Assembly (NCBI GenBank): GCA_022747635.1
Contig: JAKTNV010000003.1
Span: 101,230,454 to 101,294,453 of the forward strand
DNA from: Hetaerina americana
Taxonomy: Eukaryota > Arthropoda > Insecta > Odonata > Calopterygidae
Direction of reading: 5' to 3'
DNA length: 64,000 nt
The notes under the pieces were generated by a model. The model saw only the letters and a list, made by a program, of their open reading frames with translations. It was not told the origin of the DNA and did no database searches. The position numbers and the translations under genes are program-made. Of this stretch, positions 1-11,499 are shown piece after piece (position 1 is the stretch's first letter; the number at the start of each line of letters is the position of its first letter).

Positions 1-850
1 TTCTGCTCAAGCTCCGAAATATCATTCGGTTTTTTTTGGACGCCCGACGTCGTGCAGTCTCGAATGTTAAGTCGATCGGAAACGACATCCCCCGGGCGAA
101 TTCTTCCCCCCCCCCCGCGACATCTGGGACGTGAAGTGATACTACACCCAGCCGCGAGTCTGCTTCCACTGAATCTGGACTTGGTCGAGCGCGAGGGGTA
201 TCGGGACGGGGAGGACAAGAAGAAACTCCTTTTTCGGGGGAGAGTAGTTAATCTTCCCCTTCCGAATTCGGCCGAATCCGGATTCCTCGGCGTGCGGGCG
301 GGGGGCACGAGGCGGACCAAGAAATAATCAGCGGCCGGCGAGACATCCCGGTTGACGAAGGGAATAAAACGAGATGAGCACGGGCCAAGGAACGCGGGGC
401 GCGCGAAGGCGAAGTCGCGACTTTGTAGACGTCCCGTGATGTCTCGTCTGGCGGATTCGTGTTTCTAGTGGCAGGACAGTTGATGTTTGAAGCGATATAC
501 CTGGGGGGGAGGGCCGGGGGGAGCTGTGGCTTTTTTTTCGGCGCTCGAAATGTATTCGCCGCGATATGAGTCAGTCAGTGGGACTCGTTCCGATCGCTCG
601 TTCCGGTTTTACCCTAATAAGGGATTGGTTGCGTAAGTCGCTCCTCTTCCTCCTTAGACCTCCTGCGAATAATGTTCCGCCTTCTCTCCCCGCCCCCGTG
701 CCCTTCCGTGTGCGTATGTGGCCACCGATTGACCGATAATGCCCATATCCACGTCTCTGATGCTCAGTCCGGTGCTTTCTGTTTGTATTTACGAATGACG
801 GATTATAAGGAACTGGAAGCCGTAATAACGTCAGCTTTTATAAGGTTGTT
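1..850. other. GC-rich block, no recognised gene
   Basis: The first 460 bases or so are GC-rich with C runs near 108-118 and G runs near 508-530. A 91-codon open frame at 52-327 is rich in Arg, Pro and Gly and matches nothing I recognise. It lies in low-complexity sequence with no splice or start context worth supporting. The block resembles the other GC-rich islands of this window and could be part of a regulatory island or a 5' exon whose gene lies outside the window. Confidence 0.4.
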
Positions 851-859
851 AACTTAAAA

Positions 860-1740
860 TCAGGATGAACTATAATTTAACTTTAGTTTTAAATTTGTAA
901 AAATTATAATAAAAGGAGAATCCTTTAATAATTTTCCAAATTTCTCTCACCTTGCATAATTTATTTTGAAATATTACCTCAACTTCTAATACTTTCCGAT
1001 CTTGATAAAAATTTTGTATTTCATGGTAATATGGACAAAAGATATCCTTTGTCAATATCGTGTTTCGAGAATAGGATATTTCAGCGAAAAATGAATGAAA
1101 TTTCATGCATTTTAAGTGTGATTATTTGGAGTGTAGGGGAAGAATAATATTTCACCACGTCAGTTTCCAGATAGCTACTTTTCCCACTGCCTCTTGAGTG
1201 TGGTTACTCCGCGAATGTCTAATATTAATCCGGCAATTTGGTCACCGCCGCTTGTAGTGCCTTAATTTCAAGGGTTACTCTCTCTTGGGCGATGCCTGCA
1301 ATGCTCAGGGCGTGACGTTCCAAGTTGTATATCTCCGTATAGCCGCCTTTCATCTCCAGGACTCTGCTATCCTCGGCAGGGATGGAGGGTAGTTACCGAG
1401 GGATGGTACAGTGGAGGGGGCGGTTTGCGTGGCTGGAGGGAGGCAGCCCATCGGCGCCGACGGTGCAACAGTAGTCGACCCGCGAGGCGCCAACTTCAAC
1501 CACGGCAGACTTCCAAAACGCACGGGGAACCCTAAATGGATCCGCCGTGCTTATTTCAACGCCTAAACGTCTTCTCCAATCTTCTCTCGAGTATTGAAGG
1601 GGAAGAGCCCCGGCGTTTAAGTTCCACTTAGAGAACTCGACAGGCCAATAAATACTCGTGAGCTTTTCTTGCGGTGAACAAGGTGCGGTGGAGTAATACT
1701 CCTGGGGCGCCAAATGGCAGAGCAATTGCATTTTGTAGTT
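860..1740. other. AT-rich then mixed intergenic sequence
   Basis: The stretch from 860 to 1180 is strongly AT-rich. From about 1380 to 1740 the sequence is more GC-rich and has a 112-codon minus-strand open frame with no recognisable motif. I see no gene here. Confidence 0.4.
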
Positions 1741-1756
1741 TTAATGTTACTATTTC

Positions 1757-1812
1757 CGCCCTCCCCTGCCACAGGTCCTTGCGATGGCTTGCGGGGTATT
1801 ATGTAGTTGTTC
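1757..1812 (+). repeat. Short 3'-end copy of a non-LTR element (dispersed repeat)
   Basis: Read on the plus strand, this segment contains TGCCACAGGTCCTTGCGATG followed by GCTTGCGGGGTATTATGTAG. It is the reverse orientation of the repeats at 2067-2121, 27771-27820, 29655-29712 and 57863-57920. The same pattern (CCCCTGCCACA, a short variable part, GGCTTGCGGGGTATTATGTAG) ends the reverse-transcriptase fossil at 2060-2945. I therefore read this as a severely 5'-truncated non-LTR copy inserted in plus orientation. Only the last 55 bases or so are visible. Confidence 0.6.
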
Positions 1813-2059
1813 TCATCTCGGTAGTAAATTGACCCGCGTTATTTTGTGAGTGATGTGGAAAAAATATGCCATGTTCTAGTTGTATTTTATAATTTCATGG
1901 TTTCAATGACTTCCGACGTTGTAACATTATTTTTATGTCTATGCTCGCCGTAATCAAATTTTTAGCGGAGCAAAGGAAGAATGGGTTGTGTATTCATAGC
2001 AAATTTTACACATTAGATGTTCTCATTTGCTAAATCATTCCGTGAATCTCAGAGTGATT

Positions 2060-2945
2060 TATTTGTCTAAATAGTAGCCTACAGGCCACCATTAGGGTAT
2101 GTGGCAGGGGGTGAATACCCTCTAGACTAATTTTGACCCGAATATGAGCCTACCCCGGTCGGACAATGTTATTCTGATCCCTTATCGTTCGTGGGAAAAA
2201 TGACATCTTAATCTGTTCTAAACTTAATCTCTATAATTATATTTACACGATGTTCTACTGTAGTACGATAGGGCTAATAATACGTTTTCGACTTAAATGC
2301 AAAAGTGACACCCTTCCATTTTATGCCAGAGATTTAATCTGTCCCTAATTGTTTCGATACGTTACTCAGTTTATCAGAACAACGTTTTATAAATCTAGCT
2401 CTTCTACGCTGCACGCGATCCAATTCGACCATTAATCCAACTTCGTGAGGATTCCATATAGTACGAGCAGCATATTCTAAATGAGGCCTAGCTAACGAAG
2501 GATAACGTTGCTCTTCGACCTTTTCATTATATTTCCCAAATACTCTTCAAATAAATTCTAATTTTTTGTTTGAAAATAGTTTATAGTTATCTCCGCATAC
2601 GGTCTTCGTTTCACCCAGGAGAGGTTGTGAGTGAGGAAAACGCCTAAGTATTTAATCGAATCTATACTTTCTGTTGCGCTATTTTTGATGCAGTAGGCGT
2701 CTGCGAGAGAATTGCTCTTTTTCCAAAAATTCATCATACGCTCTTTTTTTAAGTTCAATGTTAATTGCCAAGTGTCGCACTAACGTTGCATAGCATTAAG
2801 GACATCTGCTAAAGCTCCTTTATCCTCAGAATTATGAATATTTCTGTAACCCACTGCATTGTCGGAAAAAAACGTATCCTACCATCAATAACGGAGTAAA
2901 TGTCGTTAACTTAAAGAGGGAATAATATAATCGAATGAGTTTTTC
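2060..2945 (-). pseudogene. Degenerate jockey/CR1-like non-LTR retrotransposon, 3' part of reverse transcriptase plus 3' end
   Basis: On the minus strand, conceptual translation from about 2912 downward gives VNDIYSVIDGRIRFF and then SDN, the position of the catalytic FADD box of reverse transcriptase. Next come DVLNAMQR, a TAG stop in place of the usual Trp, CDTWQLTLNLKKE, and IKYLGVFLTHNLSW (2558-2758). Further down are RPHLEYAARTIWNP and LDRVQRRRARFIKRC near 2360-2490, and SFFPRTIRDQNN near 2170-2210. This is the normal order of the C-terminal half of a jockey/CR1-type reverse transcriptase. Stops and frameshifts break it, and the second catalytic Asp is Asn, so it is dead. The 3' tail at 2067-2121 matches the dispersed repeat found elsewhere in the window. 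The 5' part is missing, as is typical of truncated target-primed insertions. Confidence 0.8.
2067..2121 (-). repeat. 3' terminal segment of the non-LTR fossil
   Basis: Plus-strand reading: GTAGCCTACAGGCCACCATT followed by AGGGTATGTGGCAGGGGGTG. This is the copy that is physically joined to reverse-transcriptase sequence, so it identifies the orphan copies of the repeat as 3' ends of the same broad non-LTR family. It is the most diverged of the five copies in its middle part. Confidence 0.6.
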
Positions 2946-2949
2946 CATC

Positions 2950-5235
2950 GAAGATCGAATGATGTTTTTTACTCCTTATCATTTATATCCTCGCTTATTG
3001 CATGTATTGCTTCGCTATTTCCAGCAAAAAAGAACTTATTCTTGAACATTTTGACGTCATTTACTCTTAATTTCCTCCTCGGGTTCGTGAATGTTAAAGG
3101 AATTTTTCACCGTCACCTCTCGCTGAATTTATCACTGCCACCTCTCGCTGATTCAGCGATATTTTCAATTCATCTTCAATGCTAGTGTGTGTGTTTCGTG
3201 TCGAATGTGCTTTCCGTAATACTTTCAATACACGCAACACTCCCATAAGTTGAGAAGAATTGAAAGACTCTTCCGATGCTTAGTGTAATCAAAGAAGAAA
3301 AACTGCAGTTTTTTCCTCAACCCTCCTGTCCCACATAAAATATGGAATGCTTATCAGTTAAATTATTTCCTGCGACTTTATACTGTTGTGCCCCAGATTC
3401 AAAGTCTACACCAACCGGAACCCGTTTATCATTTAAGTGCTGACTTTAGTCATTAAAATTAGTTCACCAGGCTAATGAATCGTTTAAGAAATATCAATGA
3501 GACCTACAGAATTATCATTTCCATCATGCAGTGTTTGCGCGGAAAGTCGGTCGCTTAGGTCATCGGTGGCCAGCTAGTCATAATTAGATCACCAAAGGCT
3601 ATTTGCCTCTTCTCCCGGATAGAATTTCGTGACAGATGTCTCGTAATTTCTCTCCTCCCTCACCTTTTATTATGAGCGGCACCTTAATGACTGGACAGCG
3701 GTAAGAAGACCTTGACCTCGTAGTGTCACGGGTTAAGTTTTTTTCAGTTAAAGCTATTCCGTATAAAAGTAATTTCAATACTCGAGTTTTGTTCAGAAGT
3801 TGTCGCATAGATGCCGCATTCGAGATGTTTTCAGTTTCATGACAGTAAAGCCTACCATTTCGTGAGTAAATGGCGGCACAGCGCCGCCGTTGATCCTCGA
3901 TTGCCAGCAGCGCAGGAGTGACTCTTGGTACCAGTCGCTGGGGAATTAAAAAAAATAATAATTTTTCTTAGTGACCGCGCGCAATCGATTTACCCCACGC
4001 GTACAAGCCTCACTCTCTTCTCCCTGCTATCCATTCTTTCTTTTGTCTCGTGCTGTAGTTTGGAGATAACGGCACACGCGGCCGTGGTCACTAACGTCCA
4101 CGATGCCGAGGATCCCCGAGGAGAGGTCACGGCCGTCGCCCCTGAAAAAAATGTAATTCACAAGGAAAAAAAATGCGCACCCGTGGTGGTTCGTTTTTGA
4201 AGTCACGACGTCACCCTTATCTCGGCGAGGCGATTAAATACTTTTTATCGATCGAGGAAACGTCATCCCAGAAGGAGTGAAGGGTTTGGGGAGGAGGATG
4301 GGACGTTTCTTTGTGGGCGGGGTGGATGAGGAGGAGGAGGAGTGAAGAGCATGGAACCGTTGTGGGAATTAAGACTTTGGCAGGCCGTCCGGCAGCGGCC
4401 TCTCCTCCATTCATCGTGCGGCAATCCATTCTGCCCGAGCGCCATGTTTATTTTAGTCCCGCTGGACGGCGCAGCACCCACGCCCTCCTCTCACGAAGCT
4501 CGCGGGTGGATGTGCTCCGCTCCAGCGGTCACGCAGTGGCATGCGGTGTAGACTCTGGGTTGCGATTTTCCAACTCCACTATCGAAGTGATGACCACATA
4601 TCAGCATGGCGATGCATTTTTTGGCATCTCGAAAAACACTGACGCCGTGAACCTCATAATAATAACATCTGCCATAATAATATGAGTAGTATAATTGAGA
4701 CTTGCTCAAGCCGAAGAAAGAGACTCGCCTGCGATCGCCGATTCATTTTGGGTAGTTTTCCGAAGACTGTTTGCTTCCAATGCTCGGACAAATATCTAAG
4801 CCAGATCACCTCCTGTTTTTCTTTCTCCCAGTGCTGAAGGTGGGTGGCTGATCTTGATATAACAAACGAATTGGAGGTCTTTCCGTAGCCTAAAAGGTCT
4901 AAGCAACGAATGATAATATCATATATGTGCAGAACCAGGTTTCTTTTGACTATTTCATACTTCGTATTAATTGAATTTGATGGTTAGAATCCAAAATATC
5001 TAAGCTCAGGACCATCATGTCACTTTTACTAGAACAAATTATTATAGTTTAATAAATTCGCGAGTAAAACCTGTACTATGTTTTTCTTTTTCGATAGTTT
5101 TCTGCGCTATTACCTGTGATAATAAATTTTGTGCCTGTAAAGCATCTTTCCAGATCGGTGTGTAAAATAGCCATTGCATTGTTTGTAGCGGCATTGAAAA
5201 GTACCCGTCAATTTTGCCTAACACTCAAGATTTCC
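2950..5235. other. Intergenic sequence; small tandem duplication; GC-rich patch
   Basis: Bases 3110-3165 hold two imperfect copies of a roughly 29-bp unit around CACCTCTCGCTGA. Bases 4260-4560 are GC-richer and open on both strands at once, which argues against any one frame being real. No domain, splice structure or RNA gene is recognisable in this stretch. Confidence 0.4.
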
Positions 5236-5240
5236 ATAAG

Positions 5241-5284
5241 GTGATGAACAAGTCAGTCGCTTATTTGAAATAAGTATCATCAGG
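5241..5284 (-). repeat. Degenerate hammerhead-like motif copy
   Basis: Read on the minus strand: CCTGATGAT, a hairpin ACTTATT-TC-AAATAAG, then CGA, then CTGACTTG. This matches the order seen in the element at 61790-61830 (CCTGATGAT, hairpin, CGAAAC, CGGTCGACTTG) but lacks the AAAC of the GAAA core. The hairpin sequence differs from that of the 61.8 kb copy but is still self-complementary. As it stands it would not form a complete hammerhead core. Confidence 0.35.
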
Positions 5285-5299
5285 AAAATATCCGGCAAA

Positions 5300-5800
5300 A
5301 CACCGTGTCGTTCATGGAAATCATTTTTATTTTTTTAATAGAAGATTTTTTTAGTGACAGCCGACTCACCAGCAAGCCATCTGGTTTGTATGTTTCACGA
5401 AATTCGTCACTGTCTGTGAAAAGGAGAGAAACTTTCTAAAATTTGAGTTTAGGAAGCTGCTGCATTATGCCTTGTTGTTTTGTGAAAAAGGTTTACAATT
5501 AATCATCAACGCAGCCCACGATTGGCTTACCCCCTTGATGGTGGAAAATTCGTCTGGGGATTCCCAACCTTCACGGGTGATGCTTCTTCTGACCGGTATG
5601 GTGTGGGTGCCAAACTTTATTCCAAATTTATTGAACGCTGTTGTCATATATTTTCTAGTTTTTTCCCGGTCATTTATATCGGGCCAATATGTATCATGGT
5701 TATTTCGAATTTCTTATATTGTCCTGGCAGTCACGAAACAAATATCGGCATAATTTCGATGTGCCTTCAATATCTTACGTCCCTCGTCAAAAAAAGCGAG
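5300..5800. other. Intergenic sequence without recognised features
   Basis: Overlapping open frames of 60-97 codons run on both strands between 5465 and 5815. None shows a known motif or convincing amino-acid composition. I see no gene here. Confidence 0.35.
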
Positions 5801-6840
5801 AGAGATGGAGAGTGAGGTAGGGGTCGTTTCATCCTCTGTCTCTCTCCCACGAGTGCCGCCAGTCCCTTCTACCGCCCGCCTCAACCTTCCTCCGACGTTT
5901 CGAGTGCCTCAACCTCTTTCCCTCCCACGCCCAACCCACCCAACCCCAAGCCCACCCCCTACCTCCCACCCATATCCAATGGATCGCCCGTCGCGCGCGC
6001 GGCTGGGATATACCGTTAAGATGTCTTTCGGTGGCGGGCATTTCTCGCGGAAGGAATAGAGATAAGGGCCCGAGACACGCCCTTCCTCATTCCCTCCCTC
6101 GTGCATTTTCGCCAGTCTTTTTGTTCCCGCCCCTTATCTCCTCCCCCACGCTGCCGCTACTGCTGCTCCAGATGCGGCGGGAGGCGGAGAGGCGGGGGCG
6201 GGTGATATGGGTGGGGCGAGGGGGCACTTTGGGGGATCGGTGAGGGACGGCGTCGGGGGCATTGTGGGGCGTTCCTCCTCCATTAGTGCCTCCTTCACTT
6301 TAGTGGGTGTCGGGATTACGTGCAGGTCACGCCGATGGAGGTAGGGCTTGAAAGAGGCGGATGACGCTGCGGGGTGGGGATGGGCGGGGTGCCTCACTCT
6401 TTCTCTCCCCCCTCCCTCTCTCTCCCTCTTTATATATCAAGTACAGTTTGTCCGTCAGAAGGGCCGTCACGAGACGGGGCCAGGAGGTGCGGGGGTGGCT
6501 TTTGAGGAACCGTGGGGATTCGAAGGGGAATAGGCCGGAGATGGGGAGCAGGATATGAGAGAGGGTGGGCCGTGTTGGGTGTGGGGTCCTTGTACGACCC
6601 TATCTGTATCCCTCTCGCTCCCCTCTCCTCAAACCCCCCGCTCAACCCTCTCAGCTGAGTTTGGATCAATGCGACCCTTCCGTCTTCCGCCTCCTTCCCT
6701 TCGACTCTACCCCCTCCCATCTCTCCCCACCGTCGAGAGCTCCCTTCCTCCCTCCATTCGACCCCATGCATCAAAGCGCCCTTCTTTCATACCACCGTAA
6801 GTCTCCCTCCAACGAAGTATGTGACGAGACGGGACGTCTT
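5800..6840. other. GC-rich, strand-asymmetric pyrimidine/purine block
   Basis: The plus strand alternates between C/T-rich stretches (5820-5990, 6390-6430, 6600-6760) and G/A-rich stretches (6170-6380, 6480-6580). At least nine open frames of 60-120 codons overlap in all frames. All are rich in Pro, Ser, Arg and Gly, as expected from the base composition rather than from selection on a protein. I regard the block as low-complexity or regulatory sequence, not coding. Confidence 0.5.
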
Positions 6841-6849
6841 TAGAAATTA

Positions 6850-9800
6850 AACTCAATTTAGAACACGGGGAGGCCCCTACACCGACCTCGTGATGCCCCT
6901 GAATAAACTGCAAATTCTCCGGCCGAGGTACCAGTCCTCTACTGGGGAAACAAGAATGAATATTTTGGTCTGGCGAGGAAACGCTCCAGCTATCCACCTC
7001 AAAGTTTGATGTATTTCTGTTTTCTAAAACGATTGCTGCAGGAATAGGTACATCATGTAGCTTCATATAAACTTCGCCTAATGAGAATATGTTATCTCAT
7101 ATAATACCTTTGCGAGATAATGCAATTGCAGTCAAGTTTTACCTCTGCATTTGAAATGAATTTCAGTCTTGGCTTTAAGTAGTGACTGTCATGCTTTGGT
7201 TGCTGTGGGATAGTAAGTAGACTCTAGATATATTTTATTGCAGTTAAAATGAATTCATGGAGAGACAATCTAGGGTATTGTCATGAAATGGAAATGAACA
7301 CAACTTTTATTCTTGGAAATACCTCATGAACGAACGGATAGCGCGCTGTCAACGGCGAGTACTTCCCAAGGTGTCCTCTTCTAAGTGCTTAGTTATTTCC
7401 CGACGCAAGATCAATTTCTTCGCTCGCAAACAATAAGCATGAGGACAATTAAATTGACTATACATTTTATTATCGTTAGACCTTGTTTCTTTCAGGGAAT
7501 TTCGATTTCGTGAGTTATCTCTCCGGTCTTTTGTGGTAATATCTCAGTGACTCAAACCACGGAGGTAGCCTTTCACGGATTATTAGTAGGGTTGCAAATG
7601 TGACCCATTTTCACTCCTCCGATAAACTTAACGGTTGTGTTTTACTAGCCGTGTTCTTGCCTTCATGTGCACCTTAAAGAGTTAATCTCACTGACAAAAA
7701 AACACAAGACAGCCTCAGCGATGAGACTTTGAACCAAAGATCAGCCTCCGTTCCCGAACTCGTGGTGTAGGGTGCTGGTCTTTTATAATTTCCGGCCCTA
7801 TAATTGGGCGATACAAGTTAATGGGGATTCACCTTGGGGCAGATTGTTCCATAGTTCCCTCTCGGCAACTCCACCAGTATAATCCATAATTACCTGCCTC
7901 TCTCTAACTGGGTTGTGCTTCGGATAAAGTTATTTTGAGGGCGTGTCTGCTTGTGACGTATTATGAGATACCTTAATTTTATCCTATTTTGTCATTAACT
8001 GCTCAAAAAACGGAACTTTAATTGAAACTATGAAGAAGAATGTAAGTTTTCATATTAATCAAATCAGCTACGCTGTAAGATAATTTCAGTTCACCTAGTC
8101 ATTAATTGCTATGCATCAAAGCGATGTTTTTTTCCAAATTTTGTTCGATTTTTTTATTGTCTGTTTGCCATCATCATCATACATTTTGTTTAATGCCGTC
8201 ATTGGTCATTACGATCCTCGTAGAGTTAACATGTTGACGTTATGTGCCTTGGAGTGACAACTAATGGCAAATTTTAATGATCAGAGTAGTCGAGTGAAAA
8301 ATATATGACAAACAGTAAAGTTCGTCTCACCGTTGATGTTTTCCATATCTTGTACCTTTCAAGCGTCTTTCAGCTCTCTGATTGATGCGGTGCCTTTCAT
8401 TTCCTTCTTCCCCCACCCCGCGATGACCCCAAGGCGAGGGACAGCCGTTGGACGGGTGTGTGGGGCTCTCGGAAAGATTTGAGGGTCCGGGCGACCTCGT
8501 GTCCAATCTACCCCATCGTCCTCCCCATCTCCCGCAAACACTTACGTACGTCCCGGCGTCACTTTTCCACGTCCCGCCTGCCTCGTTCCATCCATTTCCC
8601 ATTCTTTCGTCGATCTAATGCTCTTTGGAAGGGTTTTCCATTTCGGCAACACAGTGGTGACTGACTTTATCATTGGTATTGATCCCGTCGTGAGGTGTTG
8701 CAGTGACATTTCCAAGGACGGTGGATTTGGATACCTCTAAAGCGTTGGTATTCGGTTGTCCCTCGGTCACCTTAGTGGTTTTCCCGGGGAATATCAGCTC
8801 TTTCCCACCTTCCTTTGGAATGAATGGGGCTTCACTCGATGTGATTTTTATATAGGATGGCAACCAGCAAATGAACCAATTTAGTATCCCTGATTATAAT
8901 CAGGAGTTGAACGTCAAGTAAAATTACTTCTAGAGTAACACGAGACCCTATAACGCTAGAAACCTTGGTATTATAAATGTATTCATTATAGATTTGATAA
9001 TCCAACTCTGTTACCATTTATTGTTCTTAAATTATCCTGCTGGGTAAGTCTCTCATTTGTCGCTAATATGCGCCTATGTTTCTTGTTTTTCACATTTCCC
9101 TATAAGACATGTTTCTTGGGGACGATATATTGGGTGGCATTGGAGCGTGCCGTACGAGTGAAAATTCTTTACTCCGAGTTACCATAAAAGTGAGGTGCTG
9201 CCCCGTTAATTCAGCAAATATTTAATCGTGTACGCTAGGTATTATCTTCCATTCATTCCCACATTCGTATCCTATTGTGGACGTCATGTATTAGGATTGT
9301 ATTTTTTCCCAATTAGTTGCGAAATTTTTGGTTATTAATTGTGGACATAGATAGCAGATCGTATTACAATTTGTTATCTTATTGCAATATGTCACCCTCT
9401 GCCATAATGGCAATGCGCAGCATATTTGTTTTAGAAATGAATAATCATCACATCAATTCAAGTTAAATATTCTTTGAAAAAATAGTTTATAATAGTCACT
9501 ACTATGTGCGTAAAAATAGATAAGGTTATTAGAGCCCGAGATTTAGTGCTAAATACTGTATACAAATAAACCATTTATAAATGTAAGTTATTTTGCGTAA
9601 TTGACTGTCAATGAATACAGGGAATATCTAGTTAGTAGCTATTTCACATCCTTTGGTTGCGTATGTACACTTCGTTTAGAAGCAATGCTCGCACATGTCT
9701 ACAAAAGTGGCTTTTATTTTTCGCGGGTCCATGGATATATTTACTCTTTTTTGTTGTAGCATTCCCGTGGAATAGTGTATTGCTTCCGAAAATCACATTC

Positions 9801-11300
9801 CCAACCTATATTCTTAAAAATATGATACCATGTCAATGTTTCTCCTTTTACCATGTCAATGTTTCTCCCCACTGCCCTTACCCTTGCAATGCCCTTACAC
9901 TACCCTTTCCTAAAACTCCAACTATCGCCCTTTTCGAATTATTTCTGCAGTCCGTAATTTTTCACAATAGCTGCTACGGCTATTATGATGTAATAGATAT
10001 AATATCGCTATCGTTCCAAAGATGAAAGGACGCTTTATGAAAGTTTTTTTCTCTAAAGAAACGGCGGTCATAAATGGGCAGGTGTCCCGAAGCTAGGCTT
10101 TGATGTGTCAAGGTGGGCGACGCCATGTGATTACGGATTCTGAATTGCCTGCGTTTATTGTAAAATATGGGTTTTTGTTCTAAACCACATTGTTTTCCGA
10201 AGTGCAAATTAGCAAACGAAAGTGCAAAAATTTACTGCGGATACATACATACAGTGTTATTCAAAAAACACAAATAAATATGTCTTTTGAGAAAAACGTT
10301 GTCCTCATTAAACATGTTTTCGATATTCCGGGAAAGTAATGTATTTTCGTGGGGTATTTCGTTCCCGCATCGTCTCTCTTCACATTTCACCAATCAGTCT
10401 AATTTAAATTTCCGTCATTCACGATGTGGCTACATGTAGCTTGACTGGCTAATCACCAGTTTATCCATCTAGCTGTGTGGAGGAGTGCTTCTTCCTCTCT
10501 CTCCTTCCCCATCCCTCAGCCTTGTTCGTGTGTTGATCCGGTTTGAATCTTACCATTCTTACACTGATTTCATAGTGTACGTCTGCGCATGTTTGCCGGG
10601 GGTATTTGCGTGAATGATTTCGGTAAAGAGCAGAGATTTTCCACTGCGAGAACGGCGAACGACTCCACTCTCCCTTCCTCCGACCTTGGCGGGGAAAGAA
10701 TTTTGTAATTTGCGAGATATATGCCGAAGCATCGACCATAACTAATGATTCATTTTCCTCGGCTAGCATATGAAGCTCCCAGAGAAGCTTCAGTTTTACG
10801 TAACTAGTTTTCCCTCTTCTGTTCTCCTCTCCATACTCTCTCTTTCTTTTCGAATGAACCCAATTCTGCTATTTTTAAGCATGCTTCTTTTGAGTATTCT
10901 TTGGGAGGAGTGTTTCGTTCCTTGCCAATGAAAGCAAAGAACTAATTGCTCGTCCTCGAAATTTGTCCCTCAGGTTAGTCGTTTGTATCTTTCATAGCAT
11001 CCCAAAACCCTCCGAGAATACCTGGGTAAACTTGTCGCCAAGAGGTAATTTGTTTCCGCCATGTTCCGAATTCTCCCATCGCAGATTGTCGTCTTACCTA
11101 CCCGTTGTAATTAGAAAGAAACAAGATGGATGTGCGTATGGGCTCGTTAGAGATTAAGATTGATAGTCCAGGATGAATGAAAGATTATTCCAATGACCGA
11201 AAGAAGCGTAAAGGAAAGGAGTAGCTTAAAAGAGTGACGTGATGCTCACGTGGCCTACTAGTGGAAAGAAAGGAAACGATTTTGGAAGAGAAATGAGAAA
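6850..11300. other. Mostly AT-rich intergenic sequence
   Basis: Bases 9826-9868 hold two copies of a 20-bp unit beginning TACCATGTCAATG, 23 bases apart. A short GC-richer patch at 8400-8600 is open on both strands. No recognisable gene, RNA or transposon is visible in this stretch. Confidence 0.4.
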
Positions 11301-11302
11301 AT

Positions 11303-11491
11303 ATCACAGTACAAAAATCATTCGCGTTGGCTGAAATTTTAACCCGAATCTGTTGATTTCCGGATGTTTGCTATAGCAATTGAAGCCATTGTTGCGTCCT
11401 CTTATGCTTTGAACTTGTAGAACACTCAGTCGGAAATGGAGAGATCCGGGTTAAAATTCCGACCTAGGCGAATGATTATTACACTGTGAAT
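11303..11491. mobile_element. Inverted-repeat (fold-back) element with tRNA-like arms, copy 1
   Basis: The left end reads TCACAGTACAAAAATCATTCG. The right end, reverse complemented, reads TTCACAGTGTAATAATCATTCG, so the ends are inverted repeats. Inside each end comes an AACCCG-type motif (ATTTTAACCCGAATCTG on the left; ATTTTAACCCGGATCTC on the reverse complement of the right). Each resembles the reverse complement of a tRNA B box. The same plan, in better condition, is seen at 58949-59135. No open frame is present. I infer a non-autonomous element made from two inverted tRNA-like heads. Confidence 0.55.
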
Positions 11492-11499
11492 GTCTCTCG

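Noticed and set aside
7735..7860. Possible tRNA-like or SINE sequence (CGTGGTGTAGGGTGCTGGTC)
   Set aside because: An A-box-like start is present but no B box or T-arm hairpin could be found downstream.
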